From Lachnospiraceae bacterium (lineage in GTDB: Bacteria; Bacillota; Clostridia; Lachnospirales; Lachnospiraceae): a stretch of 34,505 nt of DNA. Both the position numbers and the translations under genes were made by a program. Each line of letters starts with the position of its first letter. Position 1 is the first letter of the stretch. The stretch spans positions 1-34,505 of the forward strand of contig JAFTWC010000062.1 in the NCBI GenBank assembly GCA_017465475.1. Reading direction: 5' to 3'. Under the pieces are notes generated by a model, which searched no databases, was not told the origin of the DNA, and saw only the letters and a list, made by a program, of their open reading frames with translations. Below are positions 16,829 through 25,434 of this stretch, piece after piece.

Positions 16829-17926
16829 TTATAGCTCATCCGGAGACACCGGACGCTTCGTTTTTATAATCTCCAATTCGGATTCTATAATAGTCACACT
16901 TAAGGTTTCCATCATGTCCAGCTCGTACGGTTCAATCTCTGTACCGTTTGAATCCATAATAATTCGTATCACCGGCCGAAGAGGCATACTGCGGTTCTGT
17001 CTGGCCACAATTCCTATACATTGATTTGATAACCGCACCATGGAACCGTTCGGATATACCGCCAGCTGTTGTGTAAACAGGCCTACCAACACCGGATCAA
17101 ACTCTTTCTCGCTTCGTTCCAGTAAATAATCCATGGCTTTATTTGCCGGCCACCGTTTCCGATAACACCGGTCCGTAGTCAAGGCATCATATACATCCGC
17201 AATGGAAACAATACGTATCATCTCATTTAAATCCGGCCCGGAAAGTCCCTGAGGATATCCGCTCCCATCCAGTCTTTCGTGATGCAAGTACGCAATCTGT
17301 CTCACCTGCTCCGGCAAAACCGTAATCCGGCGCAATGCCTGATATCCGTAGAGTGTATGCATCTTTACATACTCATACTCCTGCTTTGTCAGTTTCCCTT
17401 CTTTGAACATTACCTCTTTATCAATCAACATCTTTCCGATATCATGAAGTAAGGTTCCCATTCCTAAGACCACCAGTTTCTGCTCACTGTAATTTAGCTT
17501 TCTGGCAATCATCAGCGCATAGACCATGGTACTTACCGAGTGGGTATACGTATATTCGTCGTTGGACGCAATATCATTTAGACTTACCTGTATATCCGGA
17601 CTATTCAAAATTTCCGAAATAACGGTATTTACACAATCCTCCAGCCCCTTGGTTTCCAATTTATCCGATATGGAAAACTGTTGCATCGTATTTTGCAAAA
17701 TCTGTTTACAACTGGTTCTGGTCCGTTCTGCAATCGCATCGGGAATCTCAATCCCTGCACTTTTGTCATCCTCTACGTAAACATAATCTACCCCCATATT
17801 ACGCAGATTGGTAATATACTTATCCACCCCGGAACGGCCGGCAGGAAGCACCAACGCGCCTTGATTATATACCGCTCTGGCAATCCTCATCTCCGGCTTC
17901 AGCATCTCAATGGATACAAGTCGCAT
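16829..17926 (-). CDS. Soluble HD-GYP c-di-GMP phosphodiesterase
   Basis: Cytosolic 365-aa protein. Residues 1-90 (MRLVSIEMLKPEMRIARAVY) resemble the DUF3391-type module often placed before HD-GYP domains. The HD-GYP core (about 125-290) has HDIGKMLID (H161, D162), HHERLDGSGYPQGLSG and DVYDALTTDRCYR. The usual IP after the GYP loop is replaced by LN. A C-terminal beta-rich extension (about 295-365) is of unknown role. The start follows AAAGGGGGAAGG. It has its own promoter at 17956-17984 but could also receive read-through from the ABC operon, which shows no terminator. Together with the 8721-10532 protein it gives two c-di-GMP hydrolases in this window. Confidence 0.92.
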   Translation of the reverse strand: MRLVSIEMLKPEMRIARAVYNQGALVLPAGRSGVDKYITNLRNMGVDYVYVEDDKSAGIEIPDAIAERTRTSCKQILQNTMQQFSISDKLETKGLEDCVNTVISEILNSPDIQVSLNDIASNDEYTYTHSVSTMVYALMIARKLNYSEQKLVVLGMGTLLHDIGKMLIDKEVMFKEGKLTKQEYEYVKMHTLYGYQALRRITVLPEQVRQIAYLHHERLDGSGYPQGLSGPDLNEMIRIVSIADVYDALTTDRCYRKRWPANKAMDYLLERSEKEFDPVLVGLFTQQLAVYPNGSMVRLSNQCIGIVARQNRSMPLRPVIRIIMDSNGTEIEPYELDMMETLSVTIIESELEIIKTKRPVSPDEL

Positions 17927-17955
17927 GGCCTTCCCCCTTTCTCTTGCTTACAAAA

Positions 17956-17984
17956 AATATAACATATTTTCATCAAATATGCAA
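17956..17984 (-). promoter_or_regulatory. Sigma-A promoter of HD-GYP gene
   Basis: Minus strand TTGCAT (17979-17984), 17 nt, TATATT (17956-17961). Confidence 0.7.
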
Positions 17985-18030
17985 GAACAAGGAGGACTTT
18001 CTTTGTAATTTCAAGAAAATTCGTACACTT

Positions 18031-19347
18031 TTAGCCTTCGGTTTTCATCGCCTCGATGGCTCGAATTCTGGTGGCTCTGCGTGCCGGAAAATATCCGGAC
18101 AACACTCCGATTAACATACCGAATGCCGCTGCCGCAAACGGCAGCCAAAACGGAATCACGGAAAGCTTTCCTGTTGTTTCCATTCCCACAAGAGATCCCA
18201 TAATACCGGAACCGTACTTGTTTATCAGGAAGGACAGCACATAGCTTATCAAGATACCTATGATACCGCCAAGTAAACCAAGCAAACCCGCTTCCAGTAA
18301 AAACTGCCTCTTAATATCTCTTACCAGACACCCCAGCACCTTCATAATACCGATTTCCTTGGTACGCTCATAGATGGACATGACCATGGTATTGGCAATA
18401 TTGATTGCAGATACCAGCATTGCAATACTACCGATAACACCGAGACCTAACTGTATCATATTGGAGGCCTCCTTTATCGGCTCCATAAACTGCATCTCAC
18501 TGTAAGCTGCATATCCAAGGGCTTTGATTGCCTCTTGTACTTCTGTAACATTATCGATATTGTCTACATTAATTCGAATCTCTTCATAGCTATCCAGAAC
18601 ACTCATGGCACGTTTCCGTTCCTCTAACGTCAACGTATTAGCATACTTCTGCCAAATTTCCCGGAAATAGTCAATATCCATATAAAAATTGTAGCAATAC
18701 TCATAGTTATCCGTTTCTTCCATCATGGCAAAATCTTTCAGTTCCATCTCAAACTCTTTCTTTCTCGGATGAGTCTGATACTGCCGAAACTTCATGGTCA
18801 CTTCTTCGGTTAACGGATCCACATCCTTCTCTTCAAAGTTTCTGCCGCTAAAATTGTAGAAATACTTCATGGTTTCCGTGCCCATGACAACCGTAGACGG
18901 ATTTTCTTTGGTTGGATAACTGCCGTAAGCAAGGGGTGGGAACCCAAATGCTTCGAAAGACTCGCTATCCATTGCCATTACATTGACACCCTTCTCAAAT
19001 TTTCCGCTGTAGAGTTCCGCATAAGTACTAATCACCGGAGATACCGCCCGTACATGGTCAATTCCTTTTAACAATTCCACAACGGAATCATCCAGCATCT
19101 GCTCCTTTTCATCTACAAAATTTCCGTCCTCGTCATAGATGATACCGTACTTTTGCACCTGAATCATGGTCATACTTCCGTTTTGCATAATGGCTTCATC
19201 GAAACTACGATTCACTCCGATACCAATGGACACCATAACCACAATGGAAATGGTACCGATCACCATACCGATTACCGTAAGAGCGGTTCTTGCTTTTCGT
19301 CTTAACAGATTTCGCAATGCCAGTTTCAGTAAATCACTAATTCTCAT
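18031..19347 (-). CDS. MacB/FtsX-type ABC transporter permease
   Basis: Membrane subunit of a type VII (MacB-like) ABC system, 438 aa. An N-terminal helix (LRRKARTALTVIGMVIGTIS) leads to a large extracellular domain (about 50-305). Three C-terminal TMs form the FtsX domain (about 310-435): IANTMVMSIYERTKEIGIMK is the cytoplasmic coupling segment and GGIIGILISYVLSFLI the next helix. The ATG overlaps the end of the 81-aa gene by 11 nt, implying translational coupling. It is the last gene of a four-gene operon with the ATPase at 21830-22624. Such systems often do mechanotransmission or export rather than import; the substrate is unknown. Confidence 0.9.
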   Translation of the reverse strand: MRISDLLKLALRNLLRRKARTALTVIGMVIGTISIVVMVSIGIGVNRSFDEAIMQNGSMTMIQVQKYGIIYDEDGNFVDEKEQMLDDSVVELLKGIDHVRAVSPVISTYAELYSGKFEKGVNVMAMDSESFEAFGFPPLAYGSYPTKENPSTVVMGTETMKYFYNFSGRNFEEKDVDPLTEEVTMKFRQYQTHPRKKEFEMELKDFAMMEETDNYEYCYNFYMDIDYFREIWQKYANTLTLEERKRAMSVLDSYEEIRINVDNIDNVTEVQEAIKALGYAAYSEMQFMEPIKEASNMIQLGLGVIGSIAMLVSAINIANTMVMSIYERTKEIGIMKVLGCLVRDIKRQFLLEAGLLGLLGGIIGILISYVLSFLINKYGSGIMGSLVGMETTGKLSVIPFWLPFAAAAFGMLIGVLSGYFPARRATRIRAIEAMKTEG

Positions 19348-19582
19348 ACAATTCCATTTCCTTTTTTATCTTCCGCTTTGCAGCGAGAAGTCCGAACAAC
19401 ACACCCAGTGCCAGCACCACTGCCGTTACACCGCCCACAAACACCCAGGAACTCATTAATTCATCTACTTTGGAAACCTGTTGCGTCTCTTCCGTCATAT
19501 CATACATCCCGTCGGTATAAGACATACCTCCCATGTCTACCATGGCATTTCCCACAAATTCATCCATTACCATTACTTCCAT
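19337..19582 (-). CDS. Small membrane protein in ABC operon (81 aa)
   Basis: A short protein with a Met/Asp/Gly-rich N-terminus (about 1-40) and one TM (about 46-68, SWVFVGGVTAVVLALGVLFG), then a basic tail AAKRKIKKE. No family is recognised. AAAGGTGA 4 nt before the start, its position between two operon genes and the 11-nt overlap with the permease support it as real. It may be an accessory or assembly subunit of the ABC complex. Confidence 0.75.
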   Translation of the reverse strand: MEVMVMDEFVGNAMVDMGGMSYTDGMYDMTEETQQVSKVDELMSSWVFVGGVTAVVLALGVLFGLLAAKRKIKKEMELYEN

Positions 19583-19644
19583 ATCTTCACCTTTCCCATG
19601 CAGCTCCCGAATTGCCCGGAGGCTGTATCATTCTGCTTTCCTGC

Positions 19645-21798
19645 TTACTCATCATAACGATTCTTTTTCTTATAACAGCCCAATTTGATTCCCCATGCCG
19701 CAAAGAATGAAACTAAAAATACTGCCACTAAAATCACTGCAAAGATTGGCAAAGATACAATCGGTTTTGCCGGCTCCTCCGGCTCCTCCATCGGCGGAAC
19801 ATCTACCGGAATATCCATTCCCGGGTCTTCAAAGCCGATATCCCCGCCTCCCATTTCCATAACAAACCCGGTCAGTTCGGATGTATAGGTCACTTCATCA
19901 CCGTTGCTGTCCTCCATATGTATGGTCAGCGTACCTACCGCATCTCCTGCCACTAACGGCATAATATCCATCTCCACATAGTCCGGATATCCGGCCTGTA
20001 AGGAACCGTAATAGTAAGAGCTTCCGTTGGCCACGGCATAATCCCCTTCTACGGTAAAATAGACGTTATTCAAAGTGGACTTACCCATGTTGTAAATAGA
20101 AAATGATAACGGAGTCGGCTGATTCACATACGTTGTACCCCAGCCAATCATGACATTTTCCACGGAAACCCTGAGATTTTCTTTGACGAGAATCATCTTC
20201 GTCTCCGTTACAAGAACTCCGCCGGCATTTGCCTCCGAAGCCGGCATCCCGTCATATTCATATTCCATCTGAATATTTACCGGATAACTGCCGGTCATGG
20301 CCGCCGCACTGGCTTTTAAGTTTATGGTAATTTCTCCGTCCTGCCCCGGCTTGATTTCCCGAAGGAAAAAGCTGTTGCTTCCCTTGGTTACGGAAAACAG
20401 TTCGCTGTTTACCGTAATCTTAATGTTTTTCGCTGCAAGTTCGCTGTGGGTATTATACACCGTAAAATTAAAGTCAAACTCTTCTCCGGACTTGATTACA
20501 TCACTGCTGGTGCTAAATTCGGAAACCATCAGCTTCGGTCTGCTGACCGTGGTTTCTTCTTTCACCGCTTCAATCACGTTCAGCACATATAATTCCACCA
20601 TGCCGCTTGCTTCTTCTTCCCTGCCGTCTTTATAAGTATAATTCATTCCCAACTTATTTAAGCCTGCCGGAATATCCTTACCCGCTTTCACTTCCACGGT
20701 AACCGTTTTCTTCTTTCCTGCCTTTATGGTTCCTACATACTGATACGGTTCCGCATTTACAGGCTCAAATCCCGTATTCGATACATAATTCAAATACACC
20801 TTTGCATCGGTGTAATCCTTCTCACCGGTATTTTCCATATCAAAGCTTAAGGAAACCTTTTGTCCCGCCTTCGGCTTTGCCGGAGTCTGCTTTACATTAT
20901 TAATCAATAAGGTGCCGTTTTCAAATTGCTCCTTTTCTTCTTCCGGTAATGTAATTTCCAAATAAAGAATGTTATTCACATCTGCCCTGTACTCATTACC
21001 TGCACTGTCTTTATATACAATGTCCAGAGGAAGCTGTACCAGATTACTGGACACATTTTTCAGTACCTTTATTTGCAACGACACCAGGACCGAATCTCCC
21101 TGATACAATTCACCCAATCGTTTGGTATAATCCGTATAATTCGGAACCAGCTGCCCACCGGCTGCCCCGTAATCCGCAGACAATCTGACATTTCTTGCCG
21201 TAATCTCACCGGTATTGGTCAACTGAAAAGAAACCGAAATCTCACCACCCGGTTCTGCCTTCCCCCGTACCTTTATGTTACTGATGGCAAGCTCTGCCGG
21301 GAGCTTTTCTTCTTTTACCACAGCAGTAAGGGTCATACGCTGCTTATACTCTTTATCCCCCTCTTTTACAGACAACCCGTCTCCCCATACATCTTCGTAT
21401 ACAATGGTAAAATCATACTCTCCGATTTTAGCAATTTCATCTGTTAATACGTAAAATGTCAATCTGGAACAATCACTGTATGTGGTAATATAATTCTCTT
21501 CAGAGCGCATCCCCCCGGTCAACTGATAGACATCGAATTCTTTTACCTCAATCGGTGCATCCTCCGAAAGAATGACACTGAATTTCGGATTCGAAATGTG
21601 GTCCTCTGTCGCTCTTACCGGTATGGTTATTTTGGTGGCCACACCCGGTTTTACTTCAAACTTTGTGGCAGCCCCCGTATCCGCCACCAGATTGGTTTTA
21701 TCCGCATCTGCGTAAGCATACGGAAGTTCCTTCATTCCTCCTGCCGTTACCCCCAACACCATTGCCGCAAGCAATGCTACGATTGTTTTCTTTTTCAT
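19645..21798 (-). CDS. CARDB/COG1361-like surface protein, C-terminal TM
   Basis: Exported 717-aa protein. The start at 21798 (MKKKTIVALLAAMVLG) gives a signal peptide and follows AAAGGGC; an upstream TTG frame start is rejected. Several beta-sandwich modules resembling CARDB/NEW3 domains span about 45-640, with recurring phrases such as PGGEISVSFQLTNTGEITARN and KSGEEFDFNFTVYNT. A Pro-rich acidic stretch precedes a C-terminal TM (about 685-707, LPIFAVILVAVFLVSFFAAWG) and a basic end KKKNRYDE. It is thus anchored with its body outside. It lies 31 bp after the ATPase gene. A role as the extracellular partner of the ABC permease is inferred from the operon. Confidence 0.85.
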   Translation of the reverse strand: MKKKTIVALLAAMVLGVTAGGMKELPYAYADADKTNLVADTGAATKFEVKPGVATKITIPVRATEDHISNPKFSVILSEDAPIEVKEFDVYQLTGGMRSEENYITTYSDCSRLTFYVLTDEIAKIGEYDFTIVYEDVWGDGLSVKEGDKEYKQRMTLTAVVKEEKLPAELAISNIKVRGKAEPGGEISVSFQLTNTGEITARNVRLSADYGAAGGQLVPNYTDYTKRLGELYQGDSVLVSLQIKVLKNVSSNLVQLPLDIVYKDSAGNEYRADVNNILYLEITLPEEEKEQFENGTLLINNVKQTPAKPKAGQKVSLSFDMENTGEKDYTDAKVYLNYVSNTGFEPVNAEPYQYVGTIKAGKKKTVTVEVKAGKDIPAGLNKLGMNYTYKDGREEEASGMVELYVLNVIEAVKEETTVSRPKLMVSEFSTSSDVIKSGEEFDFNFTVYNTHSELAAKNIKITVNSELFSVTKGSNSFFLREIKPGQDGEITINLKASAAAMTGSYPVNIQMEYEYDGMPASEANAGGVLVTETKMILVKENLRVSVENVMIGWGTTYVNQPTPLSFSIYNMGKSTLNNVYFTVEGDYAVANGSSYYYGSLQAGYPDYVEMDIMPLVAGDAVGTLTIHMEDSNGDEVTYTSELTGFVMEMGGGDIGFEDPGMDIPVDVPPMEEPEEPAKPIVSLPIFAVILVAVFLVSFFAAWGIKLGCYKKKNRYDE

Positions 21799-21829
21799 GA
21801 TTCTGCCCTTTCTGTTGATTCCTTTCAAT

Positions 21830-22624
21830 TTACGTTTCCGTCGACACCTGTTCTCCGCCCCGGTCCAGAAGAAGCTTTTTTGATACTTCCTTTAACCGAA
21901 CCTGCATATCCTCCGACGATGCTCTATCCGTTATCTCTATGCTCTGTATCTTTCCATCCAAAATATGTATTACCTTGTCTGCATATGCCGCCAGACTCCG
22001 GTCATGGGTAACCATAACTATGGTCTGCTGATTTTCCCTGGCCATCCGTTTAATCAGTTCCATCACTTCGATGGTGGTCTTTGTATCCAAATTTCCCGTA
22101 GGCTCATCCGCAAATACAATCTCCGGTTTCGCCACAAAGGCTCTTGCAATACCTACACGCTGCTGCTGACCGCCGCTCATTTCCTTCGGCTTATGCATCA
22201 ACCGGCTTCCCAATCCTACTTGTGCCAGCATATCTTTTGCCAGTTTTTTACGCTTTTTAGGCGCGATTCGTTTAAATACCAGCGGAAATTCCACATTCTC
22301 CAAAGCAGTCATGGAATTAATCAAATTGTAGGCTTGAAACACAAACCCCAAATACCGCTGTCTGAACCGCGCCAAATTATTTTCATTCATCTTCGGAATA
22401 TCTTTTCCCTTGATGATAATTTGCCCGGAGGTCGCCTTCTCGATTCCAGCCATCAGGTTCAGCAAAGTTGACTTACCGGAACCCGAAGTTCCCAGCAAAC
22501 AACAAAACTCTCCTTTTTTAATATCAAAACTGACATCATCCACCGCATAAATCTTCTCATTTCCCATGCGGTAAATTTTCTTCACGTTCACCAGCTCGAT
22601 TATTTTTTCCGGCTCCTTTTCCAT
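21830..22624 (-). CDS. ABC transporter ATP-binding protein (MacB/LolD type)
   Basis: Cytosolic ATPase of 264 aa that powers the permease at 18031-19347. Walker A GTSGSGKST (45-53), Q-loop VFQAYN, signature MSGGQQQR (149-156), Walker B IVFADE (169-174) and H-loop VTHD are all intact. The LolD/MacB-like order (ENVEFPL, DEPTGNLD) fits type VII systems. About 30 extra residues follow the ATPase core. First gene of the four-gene operon. No regulator or kinase is next to it, unlike bacitracin-type modules. Confidence 0.95.
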   Translation of the reverse strand: MEKEPEKIIELVNVKKIYRMGNEKIYAVDDVSFDIKKGEFCCLLGTSGSGKSTLLNLMAGIEKATSGQIIIKGKDIPKMNENNLARFRQRYLGFVFQAYNLINSMTALENVEFPLVFKRIAPKKRKKLAKDMLAQVGLGSRLMHKPKEMSGGQQQRVGIARAFVAKPEIVFADEPTGNLDTKTTIEVMELIKRMARENQQTIVMVTHDRSLAAYADKVIHILDGKIQSIEITDRASSEDMQVRLKEVSKKLLLDRGGEQVSTET

Positions 22625-22839
22625 ACCTTTTCGGCGGCCTCCTTTTTACTGCATCACTATCTAAAAACTTTCTTTCCCCTACCTATGATGTAAACAAAAA
22701 CATTTACTCTCTCAGTGTAACATGTATTTCTAAATAATACTGTATCTAAATTCTTAATTTTTTATTATGATTTTACAATGTTTTCCACTTTTTTTCAATA
22801 GTCACGTGCGCTTATTCCCAAAATCCATAATTTCCTCAC
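22625..22839. other. Intergenic region upstream of ABC operon
   Basis: A/T-rich, with no gene seen. The minus strand has an extended -10 candidate TGTTACACT about 90 nt before the ATPase start, without a clear -35. A short imperfect inverted repeat (GTAAATG...GTTTAC) lies nearer the gene. AAAGGAGG is present before the ATPase start. Confidence 0.4.
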
Positions 22840-22873
22840 AAAAAAAAGGCCGCACATTTTGCATGCGACAGCC
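22840..22873 (-). terminator. Terminator of CE15 lipoprotein gene
   Basis: The minus strand reads AGGCTGTCGCA...TGCGGCCT followed by seven T's (22846-22840), 33 nt after the stop at 22906. The stem has small mismatches. Confidence 0.75.
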
Positions 22874-22905
22874 TCTTCCTCCCGATTCTGACTTATATTG
22901 GCAGA

Positions 22906-24519
22906 TTATCTATGCCACTTTTCATTGAAATTGTCAAAAATCGGGTCATAATTTGCTTCTTCCTCAAATACCGAAGTTTTTAACGCAGAATGATCCAGTG
23001 CCGGTTCCTTTCCGTATACATGATAATTGAAATAATCAATCATGTATCTCATATCTTCCTCAATCACCGCATGACCCTCTTTATGAATATTTACCACAAT
23101 GTGGTCTTCCAAACCAAGGAACTTATAAATGGAATTAGCCGCCTTATAACACAAATACATGGACGGTGCATTTACCCAGTCCTCGGAAATGCAGGAACCG
23201 ATAATAAACATATATCTGTCCTCGGTTGCACACATGGATGCCAGCATGTACTGTTCTACCGGTAAATACTTTACATTGGTGAACTCTAAGAACTTATCAT
23301 TAAACCAGCCCTGTTCTCCCGGTGCCTGTAAGCTTCCCAGCGGCTCATTTGCGCCGTAGGTATACGCTGCCGGAGCTCCCTTAGAGGAAAAGTCGTAGGT
23401 ATTCCCTTCCGACATGTAGCGGTAAATTGCCAGACCGCCTGCACCGGAACAGGACGGAGCCACCATCTTAAATCTGGTTTCAAAGGCACCGCATACAGCT
23501 GCAGCCTTACCCCAACGGGATACACCTGTTACAATAGAGTTTGCTCCGTTTATGTTAAGTTCCGCACCAAGCCCTGCCTCAATGGCATCCAATACCTTGG
23601 ATGCGCCCCAGGACCATGCAAGTAACACACCGGTCTGATCCTGCCAGTTTTCACCGTACGGATACAACTGATAAAACGCTCCTACATGCTTGTTATCATC
23701 CGATGCAATCTCATATGTATTTAAGATAACCGTAGCATAGCCGTTTTCCACTGCCAGGTTTTCCTGAATCATACCGTGCATTCCCACAATTACCGGCCAT
23801 CCGCCTGCCGGCATCTCACACTTTGTTGCATCCGGCACAGATACCGTCACGGTAAAGGAAGCACTCTTCCCTTCCCGTTCCACGGTAATCTTTAACTTAT
23901 TACCATCCAAGTCATAGGACAGGTTTTCTCCCGTTCCGTCACGCCACACACCATACATATAGTACTGATACATGTTCTTTAATTCATCCACGCGCTTTCC
24001 CCAATCCTCCGGGGTTTCCACATAGGTGCCGTCCGCAAACTTATACGGGTCCGGCAACTCTTCCATTGCTTCCAAATTCTTTACGGTAACCAATCCGCTT
24101 CCGTCATTTAACATATTGACTGCCTGCTTTAATTCTTCCAATGCCATGTCTACCTCCTCCTGGGTTACATTTGTATTCTCCAATATCTGCTCTGCCTTTT
24201 GCTTTGGCGCATCCAGCACCTCCGGATTTTCGTAAGGTGTCAAATCCAGACTTTTTAATGAAATCATATATCCTTTCAATTTCATTTTGTCTGCCTTCTT
24301 TGTTTCCGGTACCTTCGTACTTTCCGGCGCCGGTGTCGCTGTCGGCTGTTCTGCCGGTACTTCCGCCTCCCCGGAACTTACATCATTTCCTACTTCTTCC
24401 ACAGAAGCCGGTGTTGCGGTAGGATTCAGCGTTTCCTTCGGTTCCGTCTTTCCGCAGGCGGTAAGACAAGCCAAAAGCAACACGGTTCCCACCACGATTA
24501 ATTTGTTCTTGCTTTTCAT
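22906..24519 (-). CDS. CE15-type glucuronoyl esterase lipoprotein
   Basis: Surface lipoprotein of 537 aa, predicted to cleave ester bonds between glucuronoxylan and lignin alcohols. Lipobox LTAC with Cys22 and a Thr/Pro/Glu-rich linker (about 25-80) are followed by a short helical FIVAR-like segment (about 100-140). The alpha/beta-hydrolase domain (about 150-537) has LLAWSWGASKVLDAIE and the nucleophile motif GVSRWGKAA with Ser334; the family norm is GCSRxGK, so Cys is replaced by Val. His483 in KEGHAV is the probable catalytic His. Start: an AAGGAAACGAAGGG region precedes the ATG. Monocistronic, with a terminator. The gene points to a plant-fibre-degrading niche. Confidence 0.82.
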   Translation of the reverse strand: MKSKNKLIVVGTVLLLACLTACGKTEPKETLNPTATPASVEEVGNDVSSGEAEVPAEQPTATPAPESTKVPETKKADKMKLKGYMISLKSLDLTPYENPEVLDAPKQKAEQILENTNVTQEEVDMALEELKQAVNMLNDGSGLVTVKNLEAMEELPDPYKFADGTYVETPEDWGKRVDELKNMYQYYMYGVWRDGTGENLSYDLDGNKLKITVEREGKSASFTVTVSVPDATKCEMPAGGWPVIVGMHGMIQENLAVENGYATVILNTYEIASDDNKHVGAFYQLYPYGENWQDQTGVLLAWSWGASKVLDAIEAGLGAELNINGANSIVTGVSRWGKAAAVCGAFETRFKMVAPSCSGAGGLAIYRYMSEGNTYDFSSKGAPAAYTYGANEPLGSLQAPGEQGWFNDKFLEFTNVKYLPVEQYMLASMCATEDRYMFIIGSCISEDWVNAPSMYLCYKAANSIYKFLGLEDHIVVNIHKEGHAVIEEDMRYMIDYFNYHVYGKEPALDHSALKTSVFEEEANYDPIFDNFNEKWHR

Positions 24520-24648
24520 CCCTTCGTTTCCTTTCTTTGTATTTTACAAAAATACCAAGTACTATTTTACACCATCCGCCGAATTTTTGCCACTATTCTT
24601 TTTAAAATTATACTAGTTTTTTTATTTTACCGTCAACCTGTCCGTCAC

Positions 24649-24677
24649 TTGATTTTTCTGTCAAAAATGTGTATAAT
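24649..24677 (+). promoter_or_regulatory. Sigma-A promoter of cytidylate-kinase-like gene
   Basis: TTGATT (24649-24654), 17 nt, TATAAT (24672-24677). Confidence 0.8.
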
Positions 24678-24736
24678 TATATTAAATAAAACAATACAAT
24701 TATGCAGTTTTTATCATCCGAAAGGGGGTAACTTTT

Positions 24737-25348
24737 ATGAATAAAGTAATTACTATCAGCAGACAATTCGGTAGCGGCGGTCGTGAAATCGGTAAAAAGC
24801 TGGCGGAAAAATTAGGTATTCCGTTTTATGACAACGAACTGATTACCCGTGCCGCACAGGAAAGCGGGTTCGCAGAGGCCGTGTTTGAGAATGCAGAAAA
24901 AAAAGCCACCAACAGTCTTCTGTACTCCATCGCCATGGGTATGAGTTCTTACGGCAGTCAGGACTTAGGTTTTTCCAATCTTTCTTTGGACGACCGGATT
25001 TATTTAGCCCAATCCAATGTCATTCGTAAAGTTGCGGAAGAAGGTCCGTGTGTTATCATCGGTCGTTGTTCTCATTATGTTTTAAAGGATTTGGAAAATG
25101 CGGTTCACATCTTTATTCATGCCGACATGCCGTTCCGTATCAACCGCGCCATCACCGTGGAAGGTGTAGAAGCGGACAAAGCGGAAGAAATCGTTTTAAA
25201 GAACGACAAACGTCGTGCCAACTACTACAACTACCATTCCGGTGAAAAGTGGGGCATTGCTTCCAATTACCATTTATCCGTGGACAGCAGCTTGTGCGGC
25301 ATTGATCACACGGTAGATACCATTTACAATTTTGTAAAGAACTTATAA
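24737..25348 (+). CDS. Cytidylate-kinase-like family protein
   Basis: P-loop protein of 203 aa in the cytidylate kinase-like (AAA_26) family. The N-terminus MNKVITISRQFGSGGREIGK carries a Walker-A-like loop of the kind seen in this family, in which GSGGREIG replaces the classic GxxGxGK[ST]. A strand VIIGRCSHYVLKD and the Arg-bearing lid region (NDKRRANYYNYHSG) follow. It differs from canonical Cmk, so the nucleotide substrate is uncertain. AAAGGGGG precedes the ATG. Monocistronic. Confidence 0.88.
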   Translation: MNKVITISRQFGSGGREIGKKLAEKLGIPFYDNELITRAAQESGFAEAVFENAEKKATNSLLYSIAMGMSSYGSQDLGFSNLSLDDRIYLAQSNVIRKVAEEGPCVIIGRCSHYVLKDLENAVHIFIHADMPFRINRAITVEGVEADKAEEIVLKNDKRRANYYNYHSGEKWGIASNYHLSVDSSLCGIDHTVDTIYNFVKNL

Positions 25349-25360
25349 TTCCAAACAACA

Positions 25361-25413
25361 AAAAGGCGGTATGCTTTGTGATTTCTTATCACAGTGCTTA
25401 CCGCCTCTTTTTT
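25361..25413. terminator. Bidirectional terminator
   Basis: AGGCGGTA and TACCGCCT close a long stem that also contains TTTGTGAT/ATCACAG, with A/T runs on both sides. It serves the cytidylate-kinase-like gene (+) and the Ig-like protein gene (-). Confidence 0.9.
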
Positions 25414-25434
25414 GTGATACAGCAAAGAAACCTT

